From Leishmania panamensis (lineage: Eukaryota > Euglenozoa > Kinetoplastea > Trypanosomatida > Trypanosomatidae): DNA of 64,000 bases. Made by a program: the position numbers and the translations under genes. The notes under the pieces were generated by a model. It worked only from the letters and a program-made list of their open reading frames with translations. It did no database searches and was not told where the DNA came from. Of this stretch, positions 50,742 to 59,958 are shown in pieces; positions within the stretch are counted from its first letter, which is position 1, and each line of letters begins with the position of its first letter. The stretch is taken from assembly GCF_000755165.1 (NCBI RefSeq), contig NC_025880.1:187311-251310 (forward strand). Direction: 5' to 3'.

Positions 50742-51945
50742 AGGAGAGAAAGGAAGAGATGTGCACCTGTGTGGTTTTATATAAATGCGTGTGCTGCACA
50801 CACACACACACACTCTGCTCTGGATTGCTTACACTTTCTTGGTGCTCTCTCTCTCTCCACCTCTTCAGCTCTTAGGTGCATTACTGCTGCAGACACAGCC
50901 ACCCATATACCTCTCTCTCTCTCTATATGGGTTCATGCGTACCCATGCGGTGCCATGCAGCCATTGAAAGTCGAGAGCAGTGAGCTGTCGCACCAAGGCG
51001 GTCGACTGGAGTGCAGTATACGTGTAATTCCCGCCGCTTCACAGAAAAGGAAGCTGATCTCTTTTGTGAGGTGGCCGCCTCGTTATGGGCGGGGGGGCTC
51101 GTCAACTGCCGGAACAGCGTCTCGTTCTCGTGCCTCCATCCACCACTGACTCACATCTTCTCCACCGCGCACACGCGCAGACGTACATAGGAAACGTATT
51201 GTGTGACCCCGTTCACACTGTTCTACGCTTTTTCGCACCCCCTGTCTGTGCTTCTATTTCCCCCCTCCAATTCCGACGTTGATGCCGCTTCTCCTTATCC
51301 ACTTCGCTCGTTATTCTACACACACAACCTGCAGAGTGAGGTATCCACCAAGCGCTTCATTTCACCACTCCCGTCACGCCCGGCACTCAAGCCGTTTGCT
51401 CGCATCTGACTTTTCAAATACTTTCTCTCTCTCTCTCCTCTTGTGGTTGCATTACGTTGGAGCTGTATCCGCCTCTTTTAATTTCTGTAGCTTATCTTCT
51501 TCTCGTCACCCATCTATACCAGTGCGGGTGTTTCCCTCTCAGTGGCACGGTTAACTCGCTGAAAGCCCACGTGCGTCTACCTCAGCTGCGACGTTTTTTT
51601 TCTTTCTTTTCCCTCGTAGATCTCAGTTTTCTCCCCCCTCCTCCTCGTGTTGTCAGGCTTGAGCCGATTTTGGGGGGCGCTTGTGCGGATTTGCGCTGCC
51701 AGCTGGCATATTCTCTTCGCACGGTGTGAAATCAGGTAGAGTTGTCTGGCTAAATCTGCAACAAGGCAGGAAAATCGCGGACCAATTTGAAACACATAAC
51801 ACCCCCCCCTCCCCTCCCCTCCCCTCCCCTCCCCTCCCCTCCACCCCCATACACTGTAGAAGAGTTGTGTCCTACGTTCACAGTCTTCTTTCCACTTCCC
51901 CAGTCGACTTTTCTCTAGCGTTAACGCAACTAAACACCATACATC
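50742..51945. other. spacer upstream of ERG4
   Basis: About 1.2 kb. It contains a CA repeat (50795-50814), CT repeats (50849-50860, 50911-50926, 51425-51440), T/C tracts around 51594-51612, and the CCCCT array at 51801-51842. No gene seen. Confidence 0.5.
51801..51859 (+). promoter_or_regulatory. (CCCCT)n pyrimidine tract and candidate splice acceptor of ERG4
   Basis: Seven or so tandem CCCCT/CTCCC units (51801-51842) are followed by ACTGTAG with AG at 51858-51859, 87 nt before the ERG4 ATG. The opposite strand carries repeated GGGGA, a sequence type able to form G-quadruplexes. The tract length is likely polymorphic. Confidence 0.6.
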
Positions 51946-53448
51946 ATGCCAGAGAATAACAGGTCTAGCAACCACGTTGCCCCTCGCAGCCGCTCTCGCA
52001 GCCGCTCTCGCACGCGCAAGGCAAGCCGCACGCGCTCCAACACCCCCCGTCGCACCAAGGTCCTCACGCCTGAGGAGGCGTACTACGCCACGGTGGAGCG
52101 CAAGTTTACCCCGGAGAAAGATGAGTGGAATGAGGAGTGGGAATTCCAGGGCCCCCTCGGCGTTCTGTTCATAATGGCCGTGTCGCATGTTCTCATTTTC
52201 TACTTCTACGTATGTGTAGAGAGGTTTCAGGGAGCAATCATCTACCCCGGCCACCCCAAACTGGAGGGCGAAAAGATGCAGACAGTGTTCTTCTCCTTCC
52301 TCGCCGAGCACGCCTGCCCAACGGTGCGTACATTCGTCATCTTCCTTGGCTTCCTGCTGCTGGAGTACTTCCTGGCCCTGGTGCTGCCCGCAATCTACGT
52401 GAAGGGGCTGCCCCTCCCCTCCGAGAACGGGTACCGCCTGACATACAAATGTAACGCCGTCAGCGCGTGGTACTGCATACTTGTGATCGTCGGTTTTCTA
52501 CACTACTACGGGATATACCCGCTGAACGAGCTGCGCCGCAACTACGGTCACTACCTCACCGTGGCCACTATCACCGCTGATGTGATCTCCGTGTGGGTTT
52601 ATATCGCCGGCTACAAGCGCCGCATCCGCATGACGGGCAGCTTCATATACGACTTCTTCATGGGCAGCGCTCTGAACCTCCGCTTGCCAGGGAACATTGA
52701 CGTGAAGATGTTTGCTGAATGCCGCAACTCGTGGGTGCTGCTCATGCTGCTCACTCTCAGCTGCGCCGCGGAGCAATACAACGAGCTTGGGTATCTCACC
52801 GGCAACATGATCTTCATGATCATGGCCCACCTGCTCTACGTCAACGCCGTCGCGAAGGGCGAGGAGTGCGTCATCACGACGTGGGACATCTACTACGAAA
52901 AGTTTGGCTGGATGCTGGCGTACTGGAACACGTGCGGCGTGCCATTCCTCTACTGCATGCAGTCCGTGTACATTCAGACGGTTCTCAAGGAGAAGGAGCA
53001 CCCGCGGTGGGTGCTGGCGCTGATGGTGTGCGTCCTTCTGCTGGCGTACTACTTGTGGGACACAACCAACTCGCAGAAGAGCCACTTCCGCATGCGCCGT
53101 AGTGGTGTGCCAATGAAGATCATCCGCAGCACCGCCTTCCCACAGATGCCGTGGTGCTACATTGAGAACCCTCGCACCCTCAAGAGCGCCACCGGCGAAC
53201 TCTTCGTGGACGGCTTCTACCGCTACGGCCGCAAGTTGCATTACACTGCGGACCTGGTCATGGCACTCCTGTGGGGCTGCGCGTGCGGCTTTAAATCTTT
53301 TATCCCCTTCTTCTACTTTTCGTTTTTTCTCACCCATCTCATCCACCGCGAGCGCCGAGATGAGCACCGCTGTAAGGCCAAGTACGGCAAGATGTGGGAT
53401 GAGTACGTGAAGCTGGTTCCCTATAAGTTCATTCCGTACATTTACTAG
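51946..53448 (+). CDS. ERG4: sterol C-24(28) reductase, ERG4 family, 500 aa
   Basis: Role: reduces the C-24(28) double bond with NADPH in the last step to ergosterol-type 24-alkyl sterols; ER membrane. Seen: an Arg/Ser-rich cytosolic tail (residues 1-40, SRSRSRSRTRKASRTRS), then about eight membrane spans from residue 70. Family marks: GFLHYYGIYPLNELRRNYG, EKFGWMLAYWNTCGVPFLYC (ERG4-type, unlike the FGDLVWVPF of C-14 reductases), DGFYRYGRKLHYTADLVMAL, WGCACGFKSFIPFFYFSFF, and the C-terminal HRERRDEHRCKAKYGKMWDE with VPYKFIPYIY. These last residues are the conserved end of the ERG4/ERG24 family. Ergosterol-type sterols are essential in these parasites. The extended basic N-terminus could be an ER retention or regulatory tail. 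Length is close to yeast Erg4 (473). Confidence 0.93.
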   Translation: MPENNRSSNHVAPRSRSRSRSRTRKASRTRSNTPRRTKVLTPEEAYYATVERKFTPEKDEWNEEWEFQGPLGVLFIMAVSHVLIFYFYVCVERFQGAIIYPGHPKLEGEKMQTVFFSFLAEHACPTVRTFVIFLGFLLLEYFLALVLPAIYVKGLPLPSENGYRLTYKCNAVSAWYCILVIVGFLHYYGIYPLNELRRNYGHYLTVATITADVISVWVYIAGYKRRIRMTGSFIYDFFMGSALNLRLPGNIDVKMFAECRNSWVLLMLLTLSCAAEQYNELGYLTGNMIFMIMAHLLYVNAVAKGEECVITTWDIYYEKFGWMLAYWNTCGVPFLYCMQSVYIQTVLKEKEHPRWVLALMVCVLLLAYYLWDTTNSQKSHFRMRRSGVPMKIIRSTAFPQMPWCYIENPRTLKSATGELFVDGFYRYGRKLHYTADLVMALLWGCACGFKSFIPFFYFSFFLTHLIHRERRDEHRCKAKYGKMWDEYVKLVPYKFIPYIY

Positions 53449-54460
53449 ATAGAATTCTCTTTCTGTTTCGGTGTTCATGTGTTGTGTGTCGCCTTCCATT
53501 GCTGTGTGTCTTGCCCCTTTTTCGCTTTCCTTGGCAACTGCACGAAAGAGGCAGGAGGAGGGGGTGAAACGCGTGTGTGGTGCCCTGCGGCAGCAGCCTG
53601 CGGGGCGTGTGCGAGACAAGGAGTAGAAAAGGTGTGACCGCTTTGCTACTTTGACGAAAGAGGCTGTTGGTATCCGCGCGTGTGCTTTGTGCTCCGCTAC
53701 AGCTGGGGAGCATGATGTGCACCTCAAGAAGGCAATGTCTGCGCGAAGGCGAGGGTGTGCGCCCATAAAGCGAGTGGGGTGGGGTAGGGGGGGGACCGGT
53801 CGGGCAAGTAAACAGAAGAGGCAGAGAAAAGGTGTGTTTGCTGTGCCCCAGTGTGACGCCTCCACTCCCTGCCAGACACTCCTTCCCTTGATATCGCCCC
53901 TGTGAATTTTTAACGGTCAAGAGTGCACTTCAAGGGGATCGCCATCGCCACCCGCCATCAACACTTCTCATACTCGACGTCTTTTCCTTTCTTCCGTGGT
54001 GACGGGATGACGCTCCATCACACATCCGATATAAAAGTGGCAGGCAAACCGCAGGAGCCAAGGGGCCACGCATATCTGACGAGGTTGGCATCCTCCACTG
54101 CGAAGGAAAAAGTGAATGAGGAACATGAAGGAACAACTTACCTGTGCATGCGAGACAAAGAAGAGCGACAGCTAGTGGAGCGGGAAAAGGACAAGTCCCA
54201 TTAGATGCAAAGGGCATCTACGCACTGTCATAGACAACAACAACCGCGTCACTAAGGGCTGTGAGGAGGTGTGAGGAGAAGCGGAATGGACATGTGCGGG
54301 ACGGAGCGAGGAGGATGAGACAAGGCAAAGAGGAACCGAACAAAAGAAAAACGAAGAGAAGCAGCCGCGTCAAAAATAAACAAAGGAAATGCCCAGACCC
54401 GCACACAGAAGGAGCTTCTGTGCGTTTACAAGATGATCGGCCTTAGTCTTTCCTCTACGC

Positions 54461-54510
54461 CTGTCTGTCGGTCGGTCTGTCGGCCGGTCTGTCGGCCGGT
54501 CTGTCTGTCC
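54461..54510 (+). repeat. short tandem repeat of CGGTCTGT/CGGC units
   Basis: Imperfect head-to-tail copies of GGTCTGTCGGCC, flanked by CTGTCTGTC, over about 50 bp. Confidence 0.7.
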
Positions 54511-55258
54511 CTTTCTCTTCCTCTCCACTCCACTCCAGCGTTTTCGCCTCTGCGTGTGTGTGTGTGCGTGTTGTTTTCATTCGATACCACATCTCTTTTT
54601 TTTTTTGCCTCTTTTTTTTCCCGTTGTTTGTCTCCTCTCCCCCTTTTGTTTTTATCGCTGCGGGGGCGCTTACCAGCAGCACCAACGGTAGCACCCATCC
54701 CTACCGAGAGCCAGTCCCCATACAGAGCTATTTAGCCGCACATGCGCACGGATGTGGAGGCGCGCACCTCATCTAGTGTCATGCGCGCGCCTAAGGGTAG
54801 GGAGAGGGCAATCGCCGTCCGCGCCATTTTTTCTACTGTGTGTGCGACATGGCTCACGTGTGTATGCAACCAAACAACCACCATCACAACAACAACAACG
54901 CGTGAGGAAGGCAGTGAGAGGAGGCGCACTAGCACGAGTGCGTGTGTAGGACGATGCACTGCGGTAATCGACATCTTTTTGATGTCTTAATCGTGTGTCT
55001 TCTTCTGCCTTCTCCTCGAGCGATTTCTCTCAACCTTTTCTCTTCGTTTTATTGTCGGCGTTTTAGCTCCCTCTTTTCTCTTCTGTTTCGCTGTGCTTCT
55101 GTCAAGGCGAGCCGGTTGCTCAGGAAGACATGTTGTGGAGTACGCGGTGAGCGTCTTTCTCGTCCCGTGCGCTTATCCGTAAAGGAGTGCATGTGCTTTG
55201 AAAGTGACTTTTTCTTTTGCTTTATTTCTTTGAACTCGCTCTTGCACACCGACCCATC

Positions 55259-55297
55259 CACCCACACGCACACGCACACACACACGCACACGCACAG
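55259..55297. repeat. CA/CACG dinucleotide tract
   Basis: Alternating CACACG and CACA units over about 40 bp in the long ERG4 downstream spacer. Confidence 0.8.
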
Positions 55298-56701
55298 TAT
55301 TCCTCTCTCCCTGTCTCTGTCTGAGATGTGCGTGTGCTGTGCTTCATTAGGGTGGGGGTGAGTGGCGAGCATAGAAGTTAAAGGAGTGAGCGAACAGAAG
55401 GAAACATGTGTTGAAGGCAGCACCAAGCGAGGGCCGTGACGAGATCCAAAGAGAGGCACACTCGGGGCGTGGGGCATCCGACACTCAAGTAGGCCCTCCT
55501 TCTCTGCAGCACTCAACGGCGCAGGGTTTAAAGCATTTGTGCACAGGCAGAGGAAGTGGATGGAAGGTGAGAACTGCAGAGGAGAAGGGGTAAGTGCAAG
55601 CAGCAGACGCCGAACCCCTCCCCCCCTCTTTCTTTCGGATTCGGTGCCCATTTCTCGTGCATTTCATTCCGCGCGTTTTCGACCTCTTCCACATGTCTCT
55701 TAGCGTGCTAAGAGGAGGGAGAGAAGCATATCAAACAAGGCAGCTGCACAAAGCGCTGTATGGACGTTGCGCGTGCACAAACCCTCACCCAACCTTGCGA
55801 GCAGGTACAGGAGGACCTTGGCTTGCTTGTGCGAGTGCACGTTGACGAATAAACGCGTCTAGGACACCCTCGATCAGACATGATCCTTCACTGTTCAGAA
55901 GAGCACCAGGACGTGCGCGCGTGTGTGTGCGTGTGCATGAGCATGAGTGACCAACAAAATGAACCAACCTAACAAGGAAAGGAGGTGAAGCGAGTTAGAA
56001 TCAGGTTGAGACAAAGCAAAGCACAATTTATCTTACTGCAGTCCCCAGGAATAGCGAAGATGTGAGGACTGATACATGGTCAATGCGCCCGTGGACCTTT
56101 TCAGGGTGCAGACTGAACGCGCCATTTGTGTGCTGTCTACCCCACGGGAGCATACACACATGGACTGCGACGATTCAACTGCGGAGTGTGAGTCTCTCGC
56201 GCGTGTGCTTGGCCGAAAAAATGCGAAAAGGGGGAAGAAGCAGCACATCTCTCTCCTTTTTGGTTTTCTGCGTGTGTCTCTTCTCGCTTCATATTCGGGC
56301 AATGAACAGCAAATTTGTGCGTCTGCACAGAGGCGATATGGAGTGTAGTATGTCAGAGGGGCGTACTGCTCTTTGTTTTTCCCTTTTTCTTGCCTCTTTC
56401 CCTCTCGCTCAGTCCGCATCCACTGATGGTTTTGCCGCTCTCTTACTCTCCAAGTCCTGTGTGTATGACCATATATCTATGCTGGCTACCCTCGTTCGTT
56501 GTTTTGCTCGAGTGATGCAGCGTCGCGTTCTTGTGCCCCCCCCCGCAGCCCTTTCTCCTCCTGCACACCATCCTCGAATCCTTTTCTCTCTCGCTACCTT
56601 CTCGTCTGTCTCTTCACTGCACACGTGCGTGGCCGTACTACCCCCCCCTCCTCTTCGCACCCCCAAACACGAAGGAGAAGAAAATCTGTTCCTTCTCCGC
56701 C

Positions 56702-57166
56702 ATGCTGCATCGTAGCTGCGTGCTGGCGGACAGCTTTAAGGAGCACTACCACAGAGTGCACCTGCCACGCCGCCTTGCCCTGCAACAGTACATGAAGCGG
56801 GAGGAGGCTCGCCTCAGCAAACAAAAGGGCAAAGTGGCGGCGGCCGTTTCAGGAGCGCAGCGGGGCGAGGTGGTCTACAAGTACAACCGCTGGTGGGTAT
56901 CGAACGATCACGAGTTTGTGCACCAATTCGCGTTTGTCGAGGACCCCGACGTCACGCGTGAGAAGCGCACGACGTTGCCCCTTGTCACACAGGAGAACAT
57001 CTGGAAGGAGCCGCAGCAGACATTCTTCTTGCCTTTTGCCCCCTTCGTACGTGTCGTGGACTACGCGAAGGACCCGGACACGAAGTTCTTGAAGCCGGTG
57101 AACATCCCGCGTTGGAAGGACTACATGCAGCGCACAAAGCCAGTCGTTCCCCGCACTTGGTACTAG
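56702..57166 (+). CDS. hypothetical protein, 154 aa, probably mitochondrial
   Basis: Not recognised. The ATG follows a very strong pyrimidine zone and an AG at 56673-56674; the open frame before it starts at a TTG and is low-complexity. The N-terminus MLHRSCVLADSFKEHYHRVH then LPRRLALQQYMKREEARL is basic and helical. The middle is YKYNRWWVSNDHEFVHQF, and the C-terminal half has TLPLVTQENIWKEPQQTFFL, FAPFVRVVDYAKDPDTKFL and KDYMQRTKPVVPRTWY. The strong codon bias and the Trp/Tyr/Pro-rich, extended C-terminus are typical of organelle ribosome or respiratory-complex accessory subunits; this remains inference. No membrane span or known motif. Confidence 0.78.
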   Translation: MLHRSCVLADSFKEHYHRVHLPRRLALQQYMKREEARLSKQKGKVAAAVSGAQRGEVVYKYNRWWVSNDHEFVHQFAFVEDPDVTREKRTTLPLVTQENIWKEPQQTFFLPFAPFVRVVDYAKDPDTKFLKPVNIPRWKDYMQRTKPVVPRTWY

Positions 57167-57957
57167 CACACATCTCCCGCTTTCTCACGGAGCTATGTTT
57201 GGGCATGCCCCCCAAAATGTGAGCTGTGTGCGCGCCGAGGACGACCGCTTGTGTGTATGCTCGGCGCTTGTGGTTTTTCTGGTTGATAGGCATTGTTGTT
57301 GGCGAGGTTTGCGAGAGTGGTTTAGAGGCCAAAGCACCACCAGGGCTGGCTCCTTTACAGCAGCGGCGCTGTGTGTGTGTGTGTGCTATGCACAGAATGA
57401 GCAACCACAAAGAGCGCACTGAACAAAAGCGATCACAGCCTCGGAGCATCGCGTTGCAGCAGGGAGCGGTCAGTGGAAACGCGAGTAAGCTCAGCTGTGT
57501 TCGCATGTGCGCAAATGCGTCTTTCCTCCCCCCTCCCCGGCCAGCTTCTCCACCTTTGACTGGTACGTCCACCTGCATCTTTTAGCTCACACCAGCTGCG
57601 TGGCTTAGAGAGTTTTCTTTCGCGCCGACGTGCGTAGGTGTGTTTCTCGTGCCTTTTCTGTTTACAGCGAGACATCATGCACCGTTTCCCCCCGTCTCAC
57701 CTCTCTTTCTGCCTCTCCAACCTGGCCTCTCCTATCTCACCCCTCACCCTGTTCACACGCGCGGGTACAAACCGCGTCTTTACACGCTTCGTGTTTTCCC
57801 CTTACACATACACACTTCTCTCAGCGATCCCCCTTCTCCGTGTACCCTCACGGCCACGTGTTTTCTGTTGAGCGCCAATCGCTTTTGCTTCTCCACGCTG
57901 CTGCTTGCATCTTTCTCTCCTCTGTCTCCACCCGCGTGTCTTTTTCCTTTGTATGTC
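57167..57957. other. spacer upstream of TTC4
   Basis: About 790 bp. GTGTGTGTGTG at 57369-57383; rich CT sequence 57690-57950; TTCTCTCAG ending at 57824 is a good acceptor candidate. The 57640-57957 part is open in the TTC4 frame but has no in-frame ATG and is low-complexity leader sequence. Confidence 0.5.
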
Positions 57958-59127
57958 ATGCTCCGCGGCCTCGTCAGCGCCGACGCGCTCACCGCGGAGG
58001 AGGAGGAGCACATCGACAAGCTCCAGAATGAGATAGACGAAATCTGGAACCGGCGCGGCAGCTACCAGATTGACCCCGACGCATGGGAGACGATGCCCTT
58101 CTTTATGGAGAGCATTACTCAAGACGATATTGACAAGAACGCCAACTGCGCAGCGCTCGCGTCCATCGTGTACGACGAGGTACCACCGGATGAAATTGCC
58201 GAGAATCGAAAGGAACACGGCAACCGCGCCTTGAACATGGCCCTCAACCCCAATCAAGAGCGCCGCGAGAACCTCGCACGTGCTGCATGTTACAGCTACA
58301 CCGAGGCTTTGCAGGCCCAGGGAAAGGATACGAAGCTGTCCTCCATCATCTATGCCAACCGCAGCCTTGCTCAGTTCATCATTGGCAACTATGGTCACGC
58401 ACTCGTGGACGCGCAGCGGTCTATCATTCTCAACCCACACTACCGCAAGGCGTACTACCGAGCTGCGAGGTGTGCCCTCGCACTGAAGAAGTACGACATG
58501 GGGCTTCAGCTGCTGACGAAGGGGCGACTGGCTGTTGATCTACCCATGGACGCCGCGACACAGTCGGAGTTTTCGGAGATGGAAAAGCTTTGCTTGCAGG
58601 GCAAGGAGCAAAAGACATCAGAGGAGGCGAAGCAGAAGCTCATAGCACGCTCGCGGGCCGCGAAAGTATCGAACGTGGCGCGTGCCATCACCTCTGTCGG
58701 CATCAAGATCTCCCCCAAGGCGGAGGTGACGAGCGAGCAGATGGGGGTCTACGGCAACCCAGAACCGTACTTCGACACGGACGGTATGCTGCACGTCCCG
58801 CTACTCTTCATGTACGACGAGTACCAGCAGACAGACATTATGCATGACGTAGGATGCGACGTGTGCGCTGCGGAGCTCCTCGATGAGCTCATGCCCTTCC
58901 CGTGGGACGATCGCAAGCGCTACCAAAAGTTTGACGACATCGTTGTCTTCTACAAGGTCGATGACGGCGTCAAAGAGCCGCAGTGCTATGAGGTTGACCA
59001 AGCATGGCCGCTGCTCCAGGTGTTCCGCGGAGCAACGTACGAGATGCCGCAGCTGATGCCAGTGCTGCACGTTGTGTGTAAAACCAGCGAATTCGTTGAT
59101 CGTCTCAAAGTCCACCGCATTGTATGA
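57958..59127 (+). CDS. TTC4: TTC4/Cns1-like Hsp90-Hsp70 TPR co-chaperone, 389 aa
   Basis: Role: links Hsp90 and Hsp70 chaperones; yeast Cns1 is essential and helps eEF2 folding. Seen: an N-terminal segment with YQIDPDAWETMPFFMES (compare the PLFM motif of TTC4), then three TPR units at about residues 78-190: AENRKEHGNRALNMAL, SSIIYANRSLAQFIIGNYGH and YRKAYYRAARCALALKKYD; a charged helix; then the C-terminal wheel domain with YGNPEPYFDTDGMLHVPLLF and ELMPFPWDDRKRYQ (the conserved PWD of Cns1/TTC4). Length equals human TTC4 (387). An out-of-frame ATG lies five bases upstream (57953-57955), overlapping the start as ATGTCATG, and could lower translation. The CDS is GC-rich with strong codon bias. 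Confidence 0.93.
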   Translation: MLRGLVSADALTAEEEEHIDKLQNEIDEIWNRRGSYQIDPDAWETMPFFMESITQDDIDKNANCAALASIVYDEVPPDEIAENRKEHGNRALNMALNPNQERRENLARAACYSYTEALQAQGKDTKLSSIIYANRSLAQFIIGNYGHALVDAQRSIILNPHYRKAYYRAARCALALKKYDMGLQLLTKGRLAVDLPMDAATQSEFSEMEKLCLQGKEQKTSEEAKQKLIARSRAAKVSNVARAITSVGIKISPKAEVTSEQMGVYGNPEPYFDTDGMLHVPLLFMYDEYQQTDIMHDVGCDVCAAELLDELMPFPWDDRKRYQKFDDIVVFYKVDDGVKEPQCYEVDQAWPLLQVFRGATYEMPQLMPVLHVVCKTSEFVDRLKVHRIV

Positions 59128-59958
59128 GAGTGCCTGTGCAGCTCGGGTGGGGGAAAAAGCGAAGAGCGATGGAGACCAGTTTCTTGGCACGAATGTGTTG
59201 TGTGTGTGTGTGTATAGGCATACCCTGTCAGAAGCATTCTGCCTGCTGTTACCCTCGTGGTGGTCTTGCTGCTCCTGACCGGTTCCGCTGACACGTTGCT
59301 GGCGACTGCGACTCCCCTCTCCTTTCCTTTTTGTTTCCCATCACCGCAGCCCTCCTCAACATCCACGTCCGCTGCTGATACTGTTTGCCGGTGTGCACCA
59401 CGTCTTGTCCGTTCGCGGCTACACACTTCGCTCATCAGTTAAGAGGACCTTTTTTTTCTCTCATCTTACGCGTCAAGTCCGGTGTGTAACTCACTTCCCC
59501 CCCTCTCGTGTAACATGACCAGCTCCTCAGATCTAAACAAGGCGTGTGTGTGAGGATGGGCGCACCCACCGCTGTCCACCAAATACCCCCCCACTAAGTA
59601 ACTCGTAGGAAAAAGAGGCACGCCCGGGATAAATCACACGTGTACATCGCTGTGTAGGTTCGCTTGCAGCTATGTGCGTTCTTCCCTAACATCCTTTGGC
59701 GTGTTGCAAGTCCTCGTCCTCTCTCCCCTGTCTGTTCCTTTCTGGGACACATCCTGGTCACTACTTGATTTCTCTCTTTCCCTAATCCCCGCTTCGCTCT
59801 ACGACCCCATTGTGCACGTCTGCGTTGTGGCTCACCCTGCGCAACGCAAAGAAAGTGAGAGGCGCAGCGACTCATCATTCTGCCCTGGTCACTCGCTGCC
59901 ACTTGGAGTGTACCACACGCATGGTAACTCACCGATAGGGCAAGGCATATCCAGCGGT
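59128..59958. other. spacer upstream of the POT transporter gene
   Basis: About 830 bp. GTGTGTGT at 59197-59214, C/T tracts 59453-59475 and 59500-59510. The transporter frame is open back to 59674 but only from a GTG, and its extension is low-complexity. A five-codon ATG frame lies at 59920 (ATGGTAACTCACCGATAG). No separate gene seen. Confidence 0.5.

Larger units (their letters stand above)
53449..56701. other. long gene-free spacer (3.25 kb) downstream of ERG4
   Basis: The longest gap in the window outside the strand switch. Seen: G-runs near 53780-53800, a CTGTCGGCCGGT tandem tract (54461-54510), poly-T (54595-54607), AACAACAACAAC (54889-54898), a CA/CACG tract (55259-55297), CT/C tracts and, before the next gene, a dense pyrimidine zone (56560-56665) with AG at 56673-56674. 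No open frame has a believable start and composition; those on either strand are low-complexity. It may hold a long ERG4 3'UTR, a noncoding RNA, or a lost gene. Confidence 0.45.

Noticed and set aside
52498..53865. 455-codon open frame on the minus strand
   Set aside because: It is antisense to ERG4, against the direction of the block, and is His/Val/Glu-rich shadow sequence produced by GC-ending codons.
55049..55651. 200-codon open frame on the minus strand in the long spacer
   Set aside because: Opposes the block, contains the CA repeat as a Cys-Val run, and has no domain.
59674..59958. 95-codon extension of the POT transporter
   Set aside because: Starts at GTG, and has no similarity to transporter N-termini; the first ATG places ExxER in the usual first helix.
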